Origin: Acidobacteriaceae bacterium
GTDB lineage: Bacteria; Acidobacteriota; Terriglobia; Terriglobales; Acidobacteriaceae
NCBI GenBank assembly: GCA_003131315.1
Contig: PKUV01000170.1
Coordinates: forward strand, 56,042 to 94,720
Reading direction: 5' to 3'
Length of the DNA: 38,679 bases
Shown piece by piece: positions 30,791 to 38,679 of the stretch (position 1 is its first letter; each line of letters starts with the position of its first letter). The notes below the pieces were generated by a model. It ran no database searches and was not told where the DNA came from. It saw only the letters and a program-made list of their open reading frames with translations. The translations under genes and the position numbers were made by a program.

Positions 30791-32737
30791 ATGTCTGACA
30801 GCATTCATGTAAAGCTCCCCGACGGCAGCACCAAGGAAGTCCCGAAAGGCACCACTGCGCTCGACGTTGCCAAGTCCATCAGCCCCCGTCTGGCCGACGC
30901 CGCTCTCGCCGCCAAGTCGAATGGCGATCTGATCGACCTCACCCGGCCGCTCGACAACGATACCGACCTGCGCATCCTCACCGACCGCGACCCGGAGGCG
31001 CTCGAAGTCTATCGTCATTCCTCCGCGCACCTGCTCGCCGCGGCCGTGCTCGAACTCTTTCCCGAGACCAAGCTCGGCCACGGTCCCGCGACCGAGAACG
31101 GATTCTTCTACGACTTTCATCGCCCGACCGCGTTCACGCCCGAAGATCTCGAAAAAATCGGAAAGAAAATGCAGGAACTCGTCCAGCAGAACCTGCCCTA
31201 CGCCCGCGAATTTCTGCCACGCAAAGAGGGTCTGGAAAAATTCAAGGCCGAAGGCGACTTCATGAAGTGCCACTTCATCGAGCAGTTCACCAAGCCCGAT
31301 GAGAAGATTTCGATTTACAAGACCGGCAAGTTCCAGGATTTCTGCCGCGGTCCCCACCTGCCTTCGACCGGGAAGATCAAAGCCTTCAAGTTGCTCAACA
31401 TCGCCGGCGCGTACTGGCTCGGAGACGAAAAGAATCCCCAACTGCAACGCATCTACGGCACGTCGTTTTTTTCGAAGAAGGATCTCGACGCCTACCTGAC
31501 CGGCATCGAAGAAGCGAAGAAGCGCGACCATCGCGTGCTGGGCAAGCAGCTCGATCTGTTTTCGATCCAGGAACTCGCCGGGCCGGGCCTGATCTTCTGG
31601 CATCCGAAGGGCGGCATCATCCGCAAGGAGATGGAAGACTGGATGCGCGAAGAGTACCTGCGCCGCGGCTACTCGCTCGTCTGCACGCCGCACGTGGCGC
31701 GCCGCCAGTTGTTCCACACCTCGGGCCACGAGGGCTACTACTCGCAGAACATGTTCGACGCCATGGAACTCGACGACGCCGAATATCGCCTCAAGCCCAT
31801 GAACTGCCCGGGCCACATCCTGATCTACAAAGATTCGCTGAAGTCGTATCGCGACCTGCCGGTGCGGTTGGGCGAACTCGGCACGGTCTATCGCTACGAG
31901 CGTTCGGGCGTGATGCACGGCCTGCTGCGCGTCCGCGGCTTTACCCAGGACGACGCCCACATCTTCTGCACTCCGGATCAGATCGAGGCTGAAATCGTCG
32001 GCTGCCTGGAGTTCGCGCTGGCCGTGCTGAAGGCCTTCGGCTTCGACCAGTTCCAGACCGAGCTTTCCACCTGGGATCCGAACGACAAGAAAAGTTTCCT
32101 CGGCACCGAAGACCAGTGGAACCTAGCCAACCACTCGCTGGAAAGCGCGCTGAAGAAGCTGAACATCGAATATAAAACCATCCCCGGTGAAGCTGCGTTC
32201 TACGGGCCGAAAATCGACGTGAAACTGGTCGACGCGATCGGACGTCTGTGGCAGCTCTCGACCGTCCAATTCGACTTCAACCTGCCGCAGCGCTTCCAAC
32301 TCGAATACGTAGCCGAAGACGGCACCCGCAAGCAGCCGCTCATGGTCCACCGCGCCCTCTACGGATCGGTCGAGCGTTTCTTCGGCGTGCTGATCGAACA
32401 CTACGCCGGAGCGTTCCCGGTCTGGCTCTCGCCGGTGCAGGTAGCGATGATCCCAATCGCCGAGCGCCATTCGGAGTACGCGGAGAAAGTCGCGTCGCAA
32501 CTGCGGGCGGCAGGCGTGCGCGTGGAAGTAGATTCCCGCAACGAAAAGATGAACGCCAAAATCCGCGAACACGCCATGCAGAAAGTCCCGTTCCTGCTGG
32601 TGGTCGGCGATAAAGAATCCGAGGCAAATAAAGTGAACGTCCGCACCCGCGGGAAAGAGAAGACGGAAGACATGGGCACGGCGGAGTTCGTGGAGAAGAT
32701 CAAGAGGCTGATTGTGGAGAAGAGCGCCACTTTGTAA
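30791..32737 (+). CDS. thrS: Threonyl-tRNA synthetase
   Basis: Charges tRNA-Thr. 648 residues, normal length. The TGS domain (HVKLPDGSTKEVPKGTTALD) comes first. The editing domain carries YRHSSAHLLAAAVLELFPET and the CHFIEQ region. The class II catalytic core includes FWHPKGGIIRKEMEDWMREE, the zinc-binding Cys in MNCPGHILIYK, YRYERSGVMHGLLRVRGFTQ (motif 2), and HRALYGSVERFFGVLIEHYA (motif 3). The anticodon-binding domain follows from VWLSPVQVAMIPIAERHSEY. ATG 30791 is the family start. In many bacteria infC, rpmI and rplT follow; here an EF-G-like gene follows instead. Confidence 0.97.
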   Translation: MSDSIHVKLPDGSTKEVPKGTTALDVAKSISPRLADAALAAKSNGDLIDLTRPLDNDTDLRILTDRDPEALEVYRHSSAHLLAAAVLELFPETKLGHGPATENGFFYDFHRPTAFTPEDLEKIGKKMQELVQQNLPYAREFLPRKEGLEKFKAEGDFMKCHFIEQFTKPDEKISIYKTGKFQDFCRGPHLPSTGKIKAFKLLNIAGAYWLGDEKNPQLQRIYGTSFFSKKDLDAYLTGIEEAKKRDHRVLGKQLDLFSIQELAGPGLIFWHPKGGIIRKEMEDWMREEYLRRGYSLVCTPHVARRQLFHTSGHEGYYSQNMFDAMELDDAEYRLKPMNCPGHILIYKDSLKSYRDLPVRLGELGTVYRYERSGVMHGLLRVRGFTQDDAHIFCTPDQIEAEIVGCLEFALAVLKAFGFDQFQTELSTWDPNDKKSFLGTEDQWNLANHSLESALKKLNIEYKTIPGEAAFYGPKIDVKLVDAIGRLWQLSTVQFDFNLPQRFQLEYVAEDGTRKQPLMVHRALYGSVERFFGVLIEHYAGAFPVWLSPVQVAMIPIAERHSEYAEKVASQLRAAGVRVEVDSRNEKMNAKIREHAMQKVPFLLVVGDKESEANKVNVRTRGKEKTEDMGTAEFVEKIKRLIVEKSATL

Positions 32738-32762
32738 TCGGCGATGCCTACGTGGGCTTTCC

Positions 32763-32791
32763 TTGAGCCGCCAAACCCCCTGTGTTAGCAT
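32763..32791 (+). promoter_or_regulatory. Promoter of the EF-G-like gene
   Basis: TTGAGC (32763-32768), a 17-base spacer and TAGCAT (32786-32791). Leader about 95 bases. Confidence 0.45.
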
Positions 32792-32891
32792 CAGAAGTTT
32801 CGCAGGCGTTGTTGGGCTGGCCTGTACCCTGTACTCATCCTCATCCCGGGCCGTATCACCCTTCCCGTAAGCCTGCGGAAGGAGACAACCC

Positions 32892-35009
32892 GTGAAAGTG
32901 TACGAAGGAGCCAATCTCCGTAACCTTGCCCTTATCGGACACGGGCATGCCGGCAAAACTACCCTGGTGTCCGCCATGCTCTACACCGCCGGAGCCACGC
33001 CGCGCCTCGGACACGTGGACGACGGCTCCGCCATCACCGACTACGACGAAGAAGAAATCGCCCGCAAGATGTCCATCTCGACCGGCATCGCTTTTGTCGA
33101 GTGGGGCAAGACGGACGCGAAGGTCAAGATCAATCTGCTCGACACGCCCGGCTTCAACATGTTCGTCCACGAAGCCAAGATGGTGTTGCCCATGGTCGAC
33201 GCCGCGTTAGTCGTGGTCGATGGCGTGGCCGGCGTCGAGGTCGTGACCCAGCGTGTCTGGGGATACTGCAACGACATCGACCTGCCGCGCATGATCGTCG
33301 TCAACCGCATGGACCGCGACCGCGCCGACGCCAGCCGCGTCCTCGAATCGCTCACCAACGCCTTCGGCCGCGCCGTCACCCCGCTGCAACTCCCCATCGG
33401 CAGCGAGAAGAGTCTCACTGGCATCGTCGATCTGGTCCGCATGAAGGCCTACACCTACGAGATGGGCGGAAACGGCAAGGGCAAGGAAGGCCCGATCCCC
33501 GCCGACATGGCCGGCGTCGCTAAGGAAGCTCACGAGCGGCTTGTCGAACTGATCGCCGAGGGCAAAGACGCGTTGATGGAAGAGTTCTTCGAAACGGGGA
33601 CGATCCCCGAGGAGCATCTGGTCCCCGCGCTGCACGAAGCCATCCGCGAAGACAAGCTTTTTCCCGTGCTCTTCACCTCCGGCCTGGGCAACATCGGCGT
33701 CGACGAACTGATGGATTTCATCGTGGACTACACGCCCGCCGCGACCGAGCATCACGCCATCACCGGCCAGCCTGCCGATGGCAGCGCCGAGTCGGCCGTA
33801 CGCAAAGGTACCGACAACGAGCCGGCTTCCGTCTACGTCTTCAAGACCATGTCCGACGCGTTCGCCGGCCGCATTTCCTACTTCAAAGTTTTTTCCGGCG
33901 TGCTCAAGAACGACGCATCGCTGCAGAACTACAATCGCAACACGCAAGAGAAGTTCGCTCACATTTCCCTGATCCAGGGCAAGCAAGCGGTTCCGATCCC
34001 GGAGCTGCATGCCGGCGACATCGGCTCGGTCGCGAAGTTGAGAGAAACTCTCACCGGCGACACGCTGGGCGATAAGTCATCGCCGATCCGCTATCCGTTC
34101 GTGCAGTTGCCCGAGCCGGCGATCACTTTCGCCATCGAGCCGAAGAGCCGCGCTGACGAAGACAAGCTCGGCGTCGGCCTCCACAAGCTGATGGAAGAAG
34201 ACGCCATGCTGCGCTTCTTCCGCGACCCGCAGACCAAGGAATTCCTGATCGCGGGCACCGGACAGCAGCACATCGAAGTCGTGGTCTCGAAGATGAAAAA
34301 GCGTTACCACGCCGAAGTGGTCCTGAAAGCGCCCAAGGTGCCGTATCGCGAAACCATTCGCGGCAAGGCCGACGTTCAGGGACGCCACAAGAAGCAGACC
34401 GGCGGCCACGGCCAGTACGGCGATTGCAAGATCAAGATGGAGCCGCTGCCGCGCGGAGCCGAATTCGAGTTTGTCAACGATATCTTTGGTGGCGCGATCC
34501 CGCGCAACTTCATTCCCGCCGTCGAAAAGGGAATCAAGGACGCCGCTGCCCGCGGCTACCTCGCCGGCTTTCCCGTCGTGAACTTTCGCGCGATCCTTTA
34601 CGACGGCTCTTACCACGACGTGGATTCGAACGACCTCTCGTTCCAGATGGCGGGCCGCATCGCCTTCCGCAAGGCCATGGAAGTCGCCAAGCCCACGCTG
34701 CTCGAACCGATCATGACCGTAGAGATCACCGTGCCCGACGAGTTCGCCGGCACCATTATGGGCGACCTCAACAGCCGGCGTGGGCGCATCCAGGGCATGG
34801 ATAACAAAGCCGGCAACACGATAGTGAAGGCCGAGGTGCCCATGGCCGAGATGCTCACCTACGGCGCCGATCTCACTTCGATGACCCAGGGCCGCGGCAG
34901 CTTCTCGATGGAAATGCATCACTACGACACCGTCCCGCAACAACTCCAGGACAAGATTATCGAGAAAGCAAAAGCGGAGCGCGGCGAGGTGAAGGAAGAA
35001 GAGGAATAG
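32892..35009 (+). CDS. Elongation factor G-like GTPase (FusA2 type)
   Basis: A 705-residue translational GTPase related to EF-G. G1 is GHGHAGKTTL (residues 16-25), G3 is DTPGFNMFVHEAKM, and G4 is NRMD where canonical EF-G has NKMD. Domains III-V are present (AIEPKSRADEDKLGVGLHKL, QTGGHGQYGDCKIKMEPLPR, and the C-terminal TQGRGSFSMEMHHYDTVPQQ). The switch region lacks the usual RGITI sequence (ARKMSISTGIAFVEW instead), which places it with the EF-G-like paralogues rather than the main EF-G, usually found in the rpsL-rpsG-fusA-tuf cluster. GTG 32892 has AAGGAG 8 bases upstream. The exact translational role of this subgroup is unsettled. Confidence 0.92.
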   Translation: MKVYEGANLRNLALIGHGHAGKTTLVSAMLYTAGATPRLGHVDDGSAITDYDEEEIARKMSISTGIAFVEWGKTDAKVKINLLDTPGFNMFVHEAKMVLPMVDAALVVVDGVAGVEVVTQRVWGYCNDIDLPRMIVVNRMDRDRADASRVLESLTNAFGRAVTPLQLPIGSEKSLTGIVDLVRMKAYTYEMGGNGKGKEGPIPADMAGVAKEAHERLVELIAEGKDALMEEFFETGTIPEEHLVPALHEAIREDKLFPVLFTSGLGNIGVDELMDFIVDYTPAATEHHAITGQPADGSAESAVRKGTDNEPASVYVFKTMSDAFAGRISYFKVFSGVLKNDASLQNYNRNTQEKFAHISLIQGKQAVPIPELHAGDIGSVAKLRETLTGDTLGDKSSPIRYPFVQLPEPAITFAIEPKSRADEDKLGVGLHKLMEEDAMLRFFRDPQTKEFLIAGTGQQHIEVVVSKMKKRYHAEVVLKAPKVPYRETIRGKADVQGRHKKQTGGHGQYGDCKIKMEPLPRGAEFEFVNDIFGGAIPRNFIPAVEKGIKDAAARGYLAGFPVVNFRAILYDGSYHDVDSNDLSFQMAGRIAFRKAMEVAKPTLLEPIMTVEITVPDEFAGTIMGDLNSRRGRIQGMDNKAGNTIVKAEVPMAEMLTYGADLTSMTQGRGSFSMEMHHYDTVPQQLQDKIIEKAKAERGEVKEEEE

Positions 35010-35023
35010 ACGAAGAAGAGTTC

Positions 35024-35055
35024 GGTGGAGAGACGGGCGCCCTTGCCCGTCCACC
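35024..35055. repeat. Inverted repeat after the EF-G-like gene
   Basis: GGTGG (35024-35028) and CCACC (35051-35055) enclose GACGGGC (35032-35038) and GCCCGTC (35045-35051). A relative of 4504-4539. Confidence 0.65.
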
Positions 35056-35086
35056 ACGAACCGCTGCCCAAAATCCAAAAAACAAA

Positions 35087-35116
35087 TTCACCCGCAGCCG
35101 GTTTCTAGCGTACCAT
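35087..35116 (+). promoter_or_regulatory. Promoter of the VOC-protein gene
   Basis: TTCACC (35087-35092), an 18-base spacer and TACCAT (35111-35116), followed by a pyrimidine-rich leader and AAGGAGG. Confidence 0.4.
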
Positions 35117-35145
35117 TCCTCTTTCTTCTTCCTAAGGAGGCACGC

Positions 35146-36081
35146 ATGTCCAAGCGGAATTCCCTGATCTGTTGCCGCTTATCCTTCGCGACACTCGTTC
35201 TCTTACTAATCTCCCGGCCCGCGATGACCCAGGAAAGCAAGAGCACAACGCTGGAGCTCGACCACGCATCGATCTGCGGATCGAATCTTGACACGCTGCG
35301 CCAGGCCTTCACCGATGTGGGCATGACTCCGGACTTCGGCGGTCCCCACGGCAACGGCATTACCCAGATGGCCATCATTGGCTTCGATGACGCATCTTAC
35401 ATTGAACTGATTGCGCCGATAAAGCCGGGCGCGACTGCGGGCTCCAATTGGGCGAAGTTTATGGCCGACGATGCGGTCACTTGCGCATGGGCGGTGGGGA
35501 CGAACGTTTTGCTGCAGGAAGTGGATCGGCTAAAGAAAGCTGGAATTCTCGTCAAGGCTCCCGAGCGTGGCAGCCGCAAGCGCCCCGACGGCATGTCCAT
35601 CGAGTGGATGACCTCCGACGTAGGTTCCGGAACCCCGGGCTCCACGCTGCCATTCATCATCGAAGACCAGACGCCGCGCGACTGGCGCGTCCAGACTTCG
35701 GCCAGCGTCAAAGGAGCGCCGGTTGCCGGCATCGAGAGCGTCGTACTGGGCGTCAACAACCTTGATGCGTCGATTGCCTTGTTCCGCAAGGCTTACGGCT
35801 GGGCCGCGCCTCTTACCGAGACGCAGAAAGACTTCGGCAAACTCGCGTACTTCCCCGGCGAGCCCGTGATTCTGGCAGCTCCCTCCGGCGGAGGTTGGCT
35901 CTCGGACCGGCTCGGCAAGTTTGGCGAGTCCCCGGTCGCCTACCTGCTCAACACGCGCGACTTCGCAGCGGCAACCAAGAAGTACAAGCTCTCCGGCACC
36001 AAAACCTGGTTCGGCCAGAGGGTCGCATGGTTGGACTCTGGCAAGCTGAAGGGCGTGCGGCTGGGAGTGATTGGGCAGTAG
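35146..36081 (+). CDS. Secreted VOC-superfamily (glyoxalase-like) protein
   Basis: A 311-residue protein with an N-terminal signal peptide (FATLVLLLISRPAMTQ), so exported. Two paired beta-alpha-beta modules follow. The first starts LELDHASICGSNLDTLRQAF with TDVGMTPDFGGPHGNGITQM and GFDDASYIELIAPI; the second starts at GIESVVLGVNNLDASIALFR with YGWAAPL. This fits glyoxalase-like VOC proteins, which bind a metal and small substrates. The His of DHASI and Glu of YIELIAP are plausible ligands. The substrate is unknown and export is unusual for the superfamily. AAGGAGG precedes ATG 35146 at good spacing. Confidence 0.85.
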   Translation: MSKRNSLICCRLSFATLVLLLISRPAMTQESKSTTLELDHASICGSNLDTLRQAFTDVGMTPDFGGPHGNGITQMAIIGFDDASYIELIAPIKPGATAGSNWAKFMADDAVTCAWAVGTNVLLQEVDRLKKAGILVKAPERGSRKRPDGMSIEWMTSDVGSGTPGSTLPFIIEDQTPRDWRVQTSASVKGAPVAGIESVVLGVNNLDASIALFRKAYGWAAPLTETQKDFGKLAYFPGEPVILAAPSGGGWLSDRLGKFGESPVAYLLNTRDFAAATKKYKLSGTKTWFGQRVAWLDSGKLKGVRLGVIGQ

Positions 36082-36084
36082 ATT

Positions 36085-36190
36085 GTGTGGGGCGGACACT
36101 CCTGTCCGCGAAAGGTCGGCGTTGAGCCGATGGCCTGCGCCATCCGCCGAAGAGGTTCCAAAGCGGCGGACAAGAGTGTCCGCCCCACAC
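36085..36190. repeat. 106-bp element with 25-bp inverted ends between the VOC gene and ruvB
   Basis: The arm at 36085-36109 (GTGTGGGGCGGACACTCCTG and five more) is inverted at 36166-36190 with one mismatch. Related arms appear near 18252-18269 and 38286-38306. It starts 3 bases after the VOC stop codon and ends 38 bases before the ruvB start. Confidence 0.85.
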
Positions 36191-36214
36191 CTAGAACCCG
36201 GAACTCAGAACTGC

Positions 36215-36220
36215 TACCAT
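36215..36220 (+). promoter_or_regulatory. -10 element next to the ruvB start
   Basis: TACCAT ends 8 bases before GTG 36229; TAGAAC (36192-36197) stands 17 bases upstream as a weak -35. Transcription would start at about the start codon, and no ribosome site is present. Confidence 0.35.
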
Positions 36221-36228
36221 CCCCTTCA

Positions 36229-37272
36229 GTGTCCGCCGCCAAAGACAATCCCAATCTGAAAGACCGCCTCGTCTCCGCTGCCCCGGTCGAGGACGATTCC
36301 TCCTTCGAGCTCAAGCTCCGCCCGCAGCGCCTCCAGGAATTCATCGGCCAGAACAAGGTCAAAGAGAATCTCGACATCGCAATCCAGGCGGCAAAGTCCC
36401 GCGGCGAGGCGCTTGACCACGTCCTGCTCTACGGACCGCCGGGCCTCGGCAAGACGACGCTGGCCAACATCATCGCCAACGAACTCGGCACCGCCTTCCA
36501 GCAGACCTCCGGCCCCACGTTGCAGATCAAGGGCGACCTGACTGCGATCCTCACCAATCTCCGCGACCGGCAGGTGCTTTTCATCGATGAAGTGCACCGC
36601 CTGCAACCCGCGCTCGAAGAGATCCTCTACTCCGCGCTCGAAGACTACAAGCTCGACATCATAATCGGCCAGGGCCCGTCAGCACGCACTCACACGATGG
36701 ACGTAAAGCCCTTCACCTTCATTGGCGCCACCACGCGTGCGGGACTGCTCTCCGCGCCCCTGCGCTCCCGTTTCGGCCTGCTGCTGCGGCTCGAGTTCTA
36801 CAACCACGACGACCTCCGCGTCATTGTAGAGCGTTCCGCCGAGATTCTAGGCGTGAGCATCGATCGTCCCGGAGCCATCGAAATTGCGAGCCGCTCTCGC
36901 GGAACGCCACGTATCGCCAACCGCCTGCTGCGCCGCGTGCGCGACTACGCCCAAGTGCGTGCCGCCGGATCCATCGATCTGCCCACCGCCCAGGCTGCAC
37001 TCAGCATGCTCGAAGTGGACCGTCACGGCTTCGACGAAGTCGACCGCAAACTGCTGCTCACCATCATCGAGAAGTACCAGGGCGGGCCGGTGGGCTTGAA
37101 TACGCTGGGCGCCGCGCTAGCCGAGGAGCCCGACGCCATCGAAGAAATCTACGAGCCTTTTCTGATCCAGATCGGCTTTCTAAACCGCACTCCCCGCGGC
37201 CGAGTAGCGACCCAACTAGCCTACGAACATTTCGGAATCACTCCCAACCGGCGCCAAAGCTCCCTCTTCTGA
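36229..37272 (+). CDS. ruvB: Holliday junction branch-migration ATPase RuvB
   Basis: AAA+ ring motor that drives branch migration with RuvA. 347 residues from GTG 36229. Visible motifs: [20 protein letters not shown], Walker [13 protein letters not shown], Walker [10 protein letters not shown], sensor 1 FIGATTRAG, the arginine finger in [10 protein letters not shown], sensor 2 [20 protein letters not shown], and the winged-helix C-terminus ending [20 protein letters not shown]. The frame extends to 36085 through the repeat element, giving [10 protein letters not shown], which is repeat-encoded and not family-like; GTG 36229 gives a normal length. There is no ruvA or ruvC beside it. Confidence 0.96.
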   Translation: MSAAKDNPNLKDRLVSAAPVEDDSSFELKLRPQRLQEFIGQNKVKENLDIAIQAAKSRGEALDHVLLYGPPGLGKTTLANIIANELGTAFQQTSGPTLQIKGDLTAILTNLRDRQVLFIDEVHRLQPALEEILYSALEDYKLDIIIGQGPSARTHTMDVKPFTFIGATTRAGLLSAPLRSRFGLLLRLEFYNHDDLRVIVERSAEILGVSIDRPGAIEIASRSRGTPRIANRLLRRVRDYAQVRAAGSIDLPTAQAALSMLEVDRHGFDEVDRKLLLTIIEKYQGGPVGLNTLGAALAEEPDAIEEIYEPFLIQIGFLNRTPRGRVATQLAYEHFGITPNRRQSSLF

Positions 37273-37365
37273 CCGAGCCATGCGAGTTGACTTCCACCGC
37301 CGCAATCTGCGTTAATCACTCTTCGTCATCATCTCCGCAGAAACGCAGCACGCACTGGAGGAATC

Positions 37366-37743
37366 ATGCGCGAAGCGATCGCCACCGAGCAGGCCCCGCA
37401 AGCCATCGGCCCGTACTCGCAAGCCATTCGAGCCCAGGGCTTGATCTTTACTTCAGGACAGATCGCCATCGATCCCGCCACCTCGCAGATCGTTGCCGGC
37501 GATGTGAGCGCGCAGACCGACCGCGTGCTCAAGAACCTCGCCGCCATTTTGCAGGCCTCGGGCAGCACTCTGGACAAAGTTCTGCGCTGCACGGTCTTCC
37601 TCAAGAACATGGGAGATTTCGCCGCCATGAACGAAGTTTATGGCCGCTACTTCAAGCAGTCGCCGCCGGCGCGCTCCACCGTCGAAGTAGCCCGGCTTCC
37701 GAAAGACGTCCTGGTTGAAATTGATGTGATTGCGCTGGCTTGA
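37366..37743 (+). CDS. ridA: RidA-family reactive intermediate/imine deaminase
   Basis: Hydrolyses enamine and imine intermediates released by PLP enzymes such as threonine dehydratase. 125 residues, normal length. PQAIGPYSQAIRAQGLIFTS, GQIAIDPATSQIVAGDVSAQ, VFLKNMGDFAAMNEVYGRYF, and PPARSTVEVARLPKDVLVEI, which holds the catalytic Arg, cover the whole trimeric fold. GGAGG lies 5 bases before ATG 37366. Confidence 0.95.
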   Translation: MREAIATEQAPQAIGPYSQAIRAQGLIFTSGQIAIDPATSQIVAGDVSAQTDRVLKNLAAILQASGSTLDKVLRCTVFLKNMGDFAAMNEVYGRYFKQSPPARSTVEVARLPKDVLVEIDVIALA

Positions 37744-37817
37744 AAAAAACTGGCGTGAAGAGACAGAATTGAAGAAGCTGATATGAAAAAGCTTACAGAC
37801 GTAAGAAAAGGGGAATT

Positions 37818-38282
37818 ATGAAAACTATCATCCTTGCCATCACACTGCTCGCCCTAGCCAGCCTAGCCGTCGCCCAGACGGCTCCAGCTCACAAGGCAGT
37901 GGCGAAGCCAGCCACCAACGCGCCCACCACGGTCACCGGCGCGCCCACCAAAACCGCCAGCGGTCTCGAATACTGGGACATCAAAGTTGGCACCGGCGCG
38001 GTCGCGCAGAGCGGACAGCACGTCAAAGTCGATTACACCGGCTGGCTCACCAACGGCAAGAAGTTCGACAGCTCGGTCGGTACCGGCCGTCCGTTTGATT
38101 TCATGCTGGGCGCCAATCAGGTCATCAAGGGCTGGGACGAAGGTGTCGCCGGCATGAAGGTCGGTGGCAAGCGCCAGCTGCGCATTCCGCCGGACCTGGC
38201 CTACGGAGCCGGTGGTTATTCGACCGTCATCCCGCCCAACTCAACCCTGATCTTCGACGTGCAACTGGTAGATGTGAAGTAG
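37818..38282 (+). CDS. Secreted FKBP-type peptidyl-prolyl cis-trans isomerase
   Basis: A folding helper for exported proteins. 154 residues: a signal peptide ([20 protein letters not shown]), a threonine/alanine-rich linker to about residue 45, then a complete FKBP domain ([73 protein letters not shown]). Aromatic and acidic residues of the active pocket are retained. GGGGA precedes ATG 37818. Confidence 0.94.
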   Translation: MKTIILAITLLALASLAVAQTAPAHKAVAKPATNAPTTVTGAPTKTASGLEYWDIKVGTGAVAQSGQHVKVDYTGWLTNGKKFDSSVGTGRPFDFMLGANQVIKGWDEGVAGMKVGGKRQLRIPPDLAYGAGGYSTVIPPNSTLIFDVQLVDVK

Positions 38283-38329
38283 CTCGTGTGGACACCGTTG
38301 TCCGCGCCGCTTTGTCCAAGCAGACAAAG

Positions 38330-38358
38330 GCCCGCAGGATTTCCACATCCCAGCGGGC
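38330..38358. terminator. Bidirectional terminator between the FKBP gene and rpmB
   Basis: GCCCGC (38330-38335) and GCGGGC (38353-38358) with partial pairing inside. The plus side is followed by TCTGATCTTCTT and the minus side by CTTTGTCTGC, so it can serve both convergent genes. Confidence 0.6.
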
Positions 38359-38368
38359 TCTGATCTTC

Positions 38369-38557
38369 TTACGCCTTAACCACTTTGCCGCTGCGCAGAC
38401 AGGAAGTGCAGACGCGAATGTGTTTGGTAGCGGCTCCCACCTTGGCGTGAACCGGGCGCAGATTGACGTTCCAGCGCCGTTTACTCACATTGTGGGCGTG
38501 GCTGATGGTGTTTCCGAACTGCGGCCCCTTGCCGCAGATATCACAAACTCGTGCCAT
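38369..38557 (-). CDS. rpmB: 50S ribosomal protein L28
   Basis: A 62-residue ribosomal protein. MARVCDICGKGPQFGNTISH is the family start and KRRWNVNLRPVH its core. Two cysteine pairs, CDIC and CTSC, indicate the zinc-binding (C+) form. The tail LRSGKVVKA is typical. AAGGA lies about 11 bases before ATG 38557. A TAAAAT -10 (38596-38601) and TTGGCG -35 (38620-38625) suggest its own promoter. rpmG does not follow. Confidence 0.96.
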   Translation of the reverse strand: MARVCDICGKGPQFGNTISHAHNVSKRRWNVNLRPVHAKVGAATKHIRVCTSCLRSGKVVKA

Positions 38558-38595
38558 AACTCTGAAATCCTTCCAGGCCTGTTGCCGAAAGATTG

Positions 38596-38625
38596 ATTTT
38601 ACAGGAATCCGGCGGATTTCGCCAA
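38596..38625 (-). promoter_or_regulatory. Promoter of rpmB
   Basis: On the minus strand TTGGCG, an 18-base spacer and TAAAAT; leader about 30 bases. Confidence 0.5.
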
Positions 38626-38647
38626 GGCAGAAAAGGCACAGGAGAAT

Positions 38648-38679
38648 CCAGCCCCGGAGGGGCGAACCAGCTTAGCCCA
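38648..38679. repeat. Edge copy of a repeat also inserted at 14650-14680
   Basis: Read on the minus strand it is TGGGCTAAGCTGGTTCGCCC followed by CTCCGGGGCTGG, matching GGGCTAAGCTGGTTCGCCCC with TGCCGGGGCTG inside the repeat at 14535-14833. It is cut by the window edge. Confidence 0.8.

Noticed and set aside
1-38679. tRNA or rRNA genes
   Set aside because: No tRNA T-arm (GGTTCAAATCC-like) plus acceptor pairing and no rRNA signature stretches were noticed by eye; a tRNAscan-SE run would settle it.

Overview
The window reads as a chromosomal stretch of a GC-rich Gram-negative bacterium, most probably an acidobacterium. This is inferred from three things: the mix of families (bacterial M2 ACE-like peptidase, TonB-C-domain proteins, hybrid kinase with a PilZ tail, secreted VOC protein), the very high load of short palindromic intergenic repeats, and two-gene toxin modules scattered among housekeeping genes. 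No rRNA, tRNA, phage, transposase or CRISPR array was seen.

Layout. 0.6-2 kb: replicative helicase dnaB behind an unusual hairpin leader. 2.4-4.4 kb: a small secreted protein and an Amt ammonium transporter. 4.7-7.3 kb (minus): lepA followed by a TonB-C-domain protein. 7.4-9.6 kb (plus): a small accessory block with VapBC-type module 1, a NYN-domain nuclease and a two-TM hypothetical protein, visibly more AT-rich in its second half. 9.8-13.9 kb (minus): primase dnaG and housekeeping sigma factor rpoD. 13.9-14.9 kb: no gene, but a structured, terminator-ended RNA candidate and repeats. 15-17.6 kb: ruvA, an M19 dipeptidase and VapBC module 2. 17.7-20.6 kb (minus): a hypothetical protein and a hybrid histidine kinase. 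20.8-28 kb (plus): nadD, rsfS, a methyltransferase, rlmH, a 55-residue protein, cobO, accD, folC and a PlsC-like acyltransferase. 28.1-38.6 kb: M2 peptidase, a NYN gene broken by one stop codon (minus), thrS behind a possible attenuator, an EF-G-like GTPase, a secreted VOC protein, ruvB, ridA, a secreted FKBP and rpmB (minus).

Functionally the window is dominated by replication and repair (dnaB, dnaG, ruvA, ruvB), transcription and translation (rpoD, lepA, thrS, EF-G-like, rsfS, rlmH, rpmB) and cofactor or lipid metabolism (nadD, cobO, accD, folC, PlsC-like).

The most striking signal is a set of short repeats that have entered protein-coding genes without breaking them. One palindrome (GGACAGCC-N6-GGCTGTCC with a CTACGT flank) lies in frame inside both nadD and the PlsC-like gene, encoding nearly the same peptide. 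Opposite-orientation copies supply the stop codons of the same two genes. A composite repeat block adds about 53 residues to DnaG between its N-terminal and catalytic domains. A heptanucleotide repeat sits inside folC, and repeat elements cover the start regions of folC and accD. Other leads are a hairpin that may bring a distant Shine-Dalgarno sequence to the dnaB start, a candidate RNA upstream of dnaG, a candidate attenuator before thrS, and several start codons placed where a leaderless transcript would begin.
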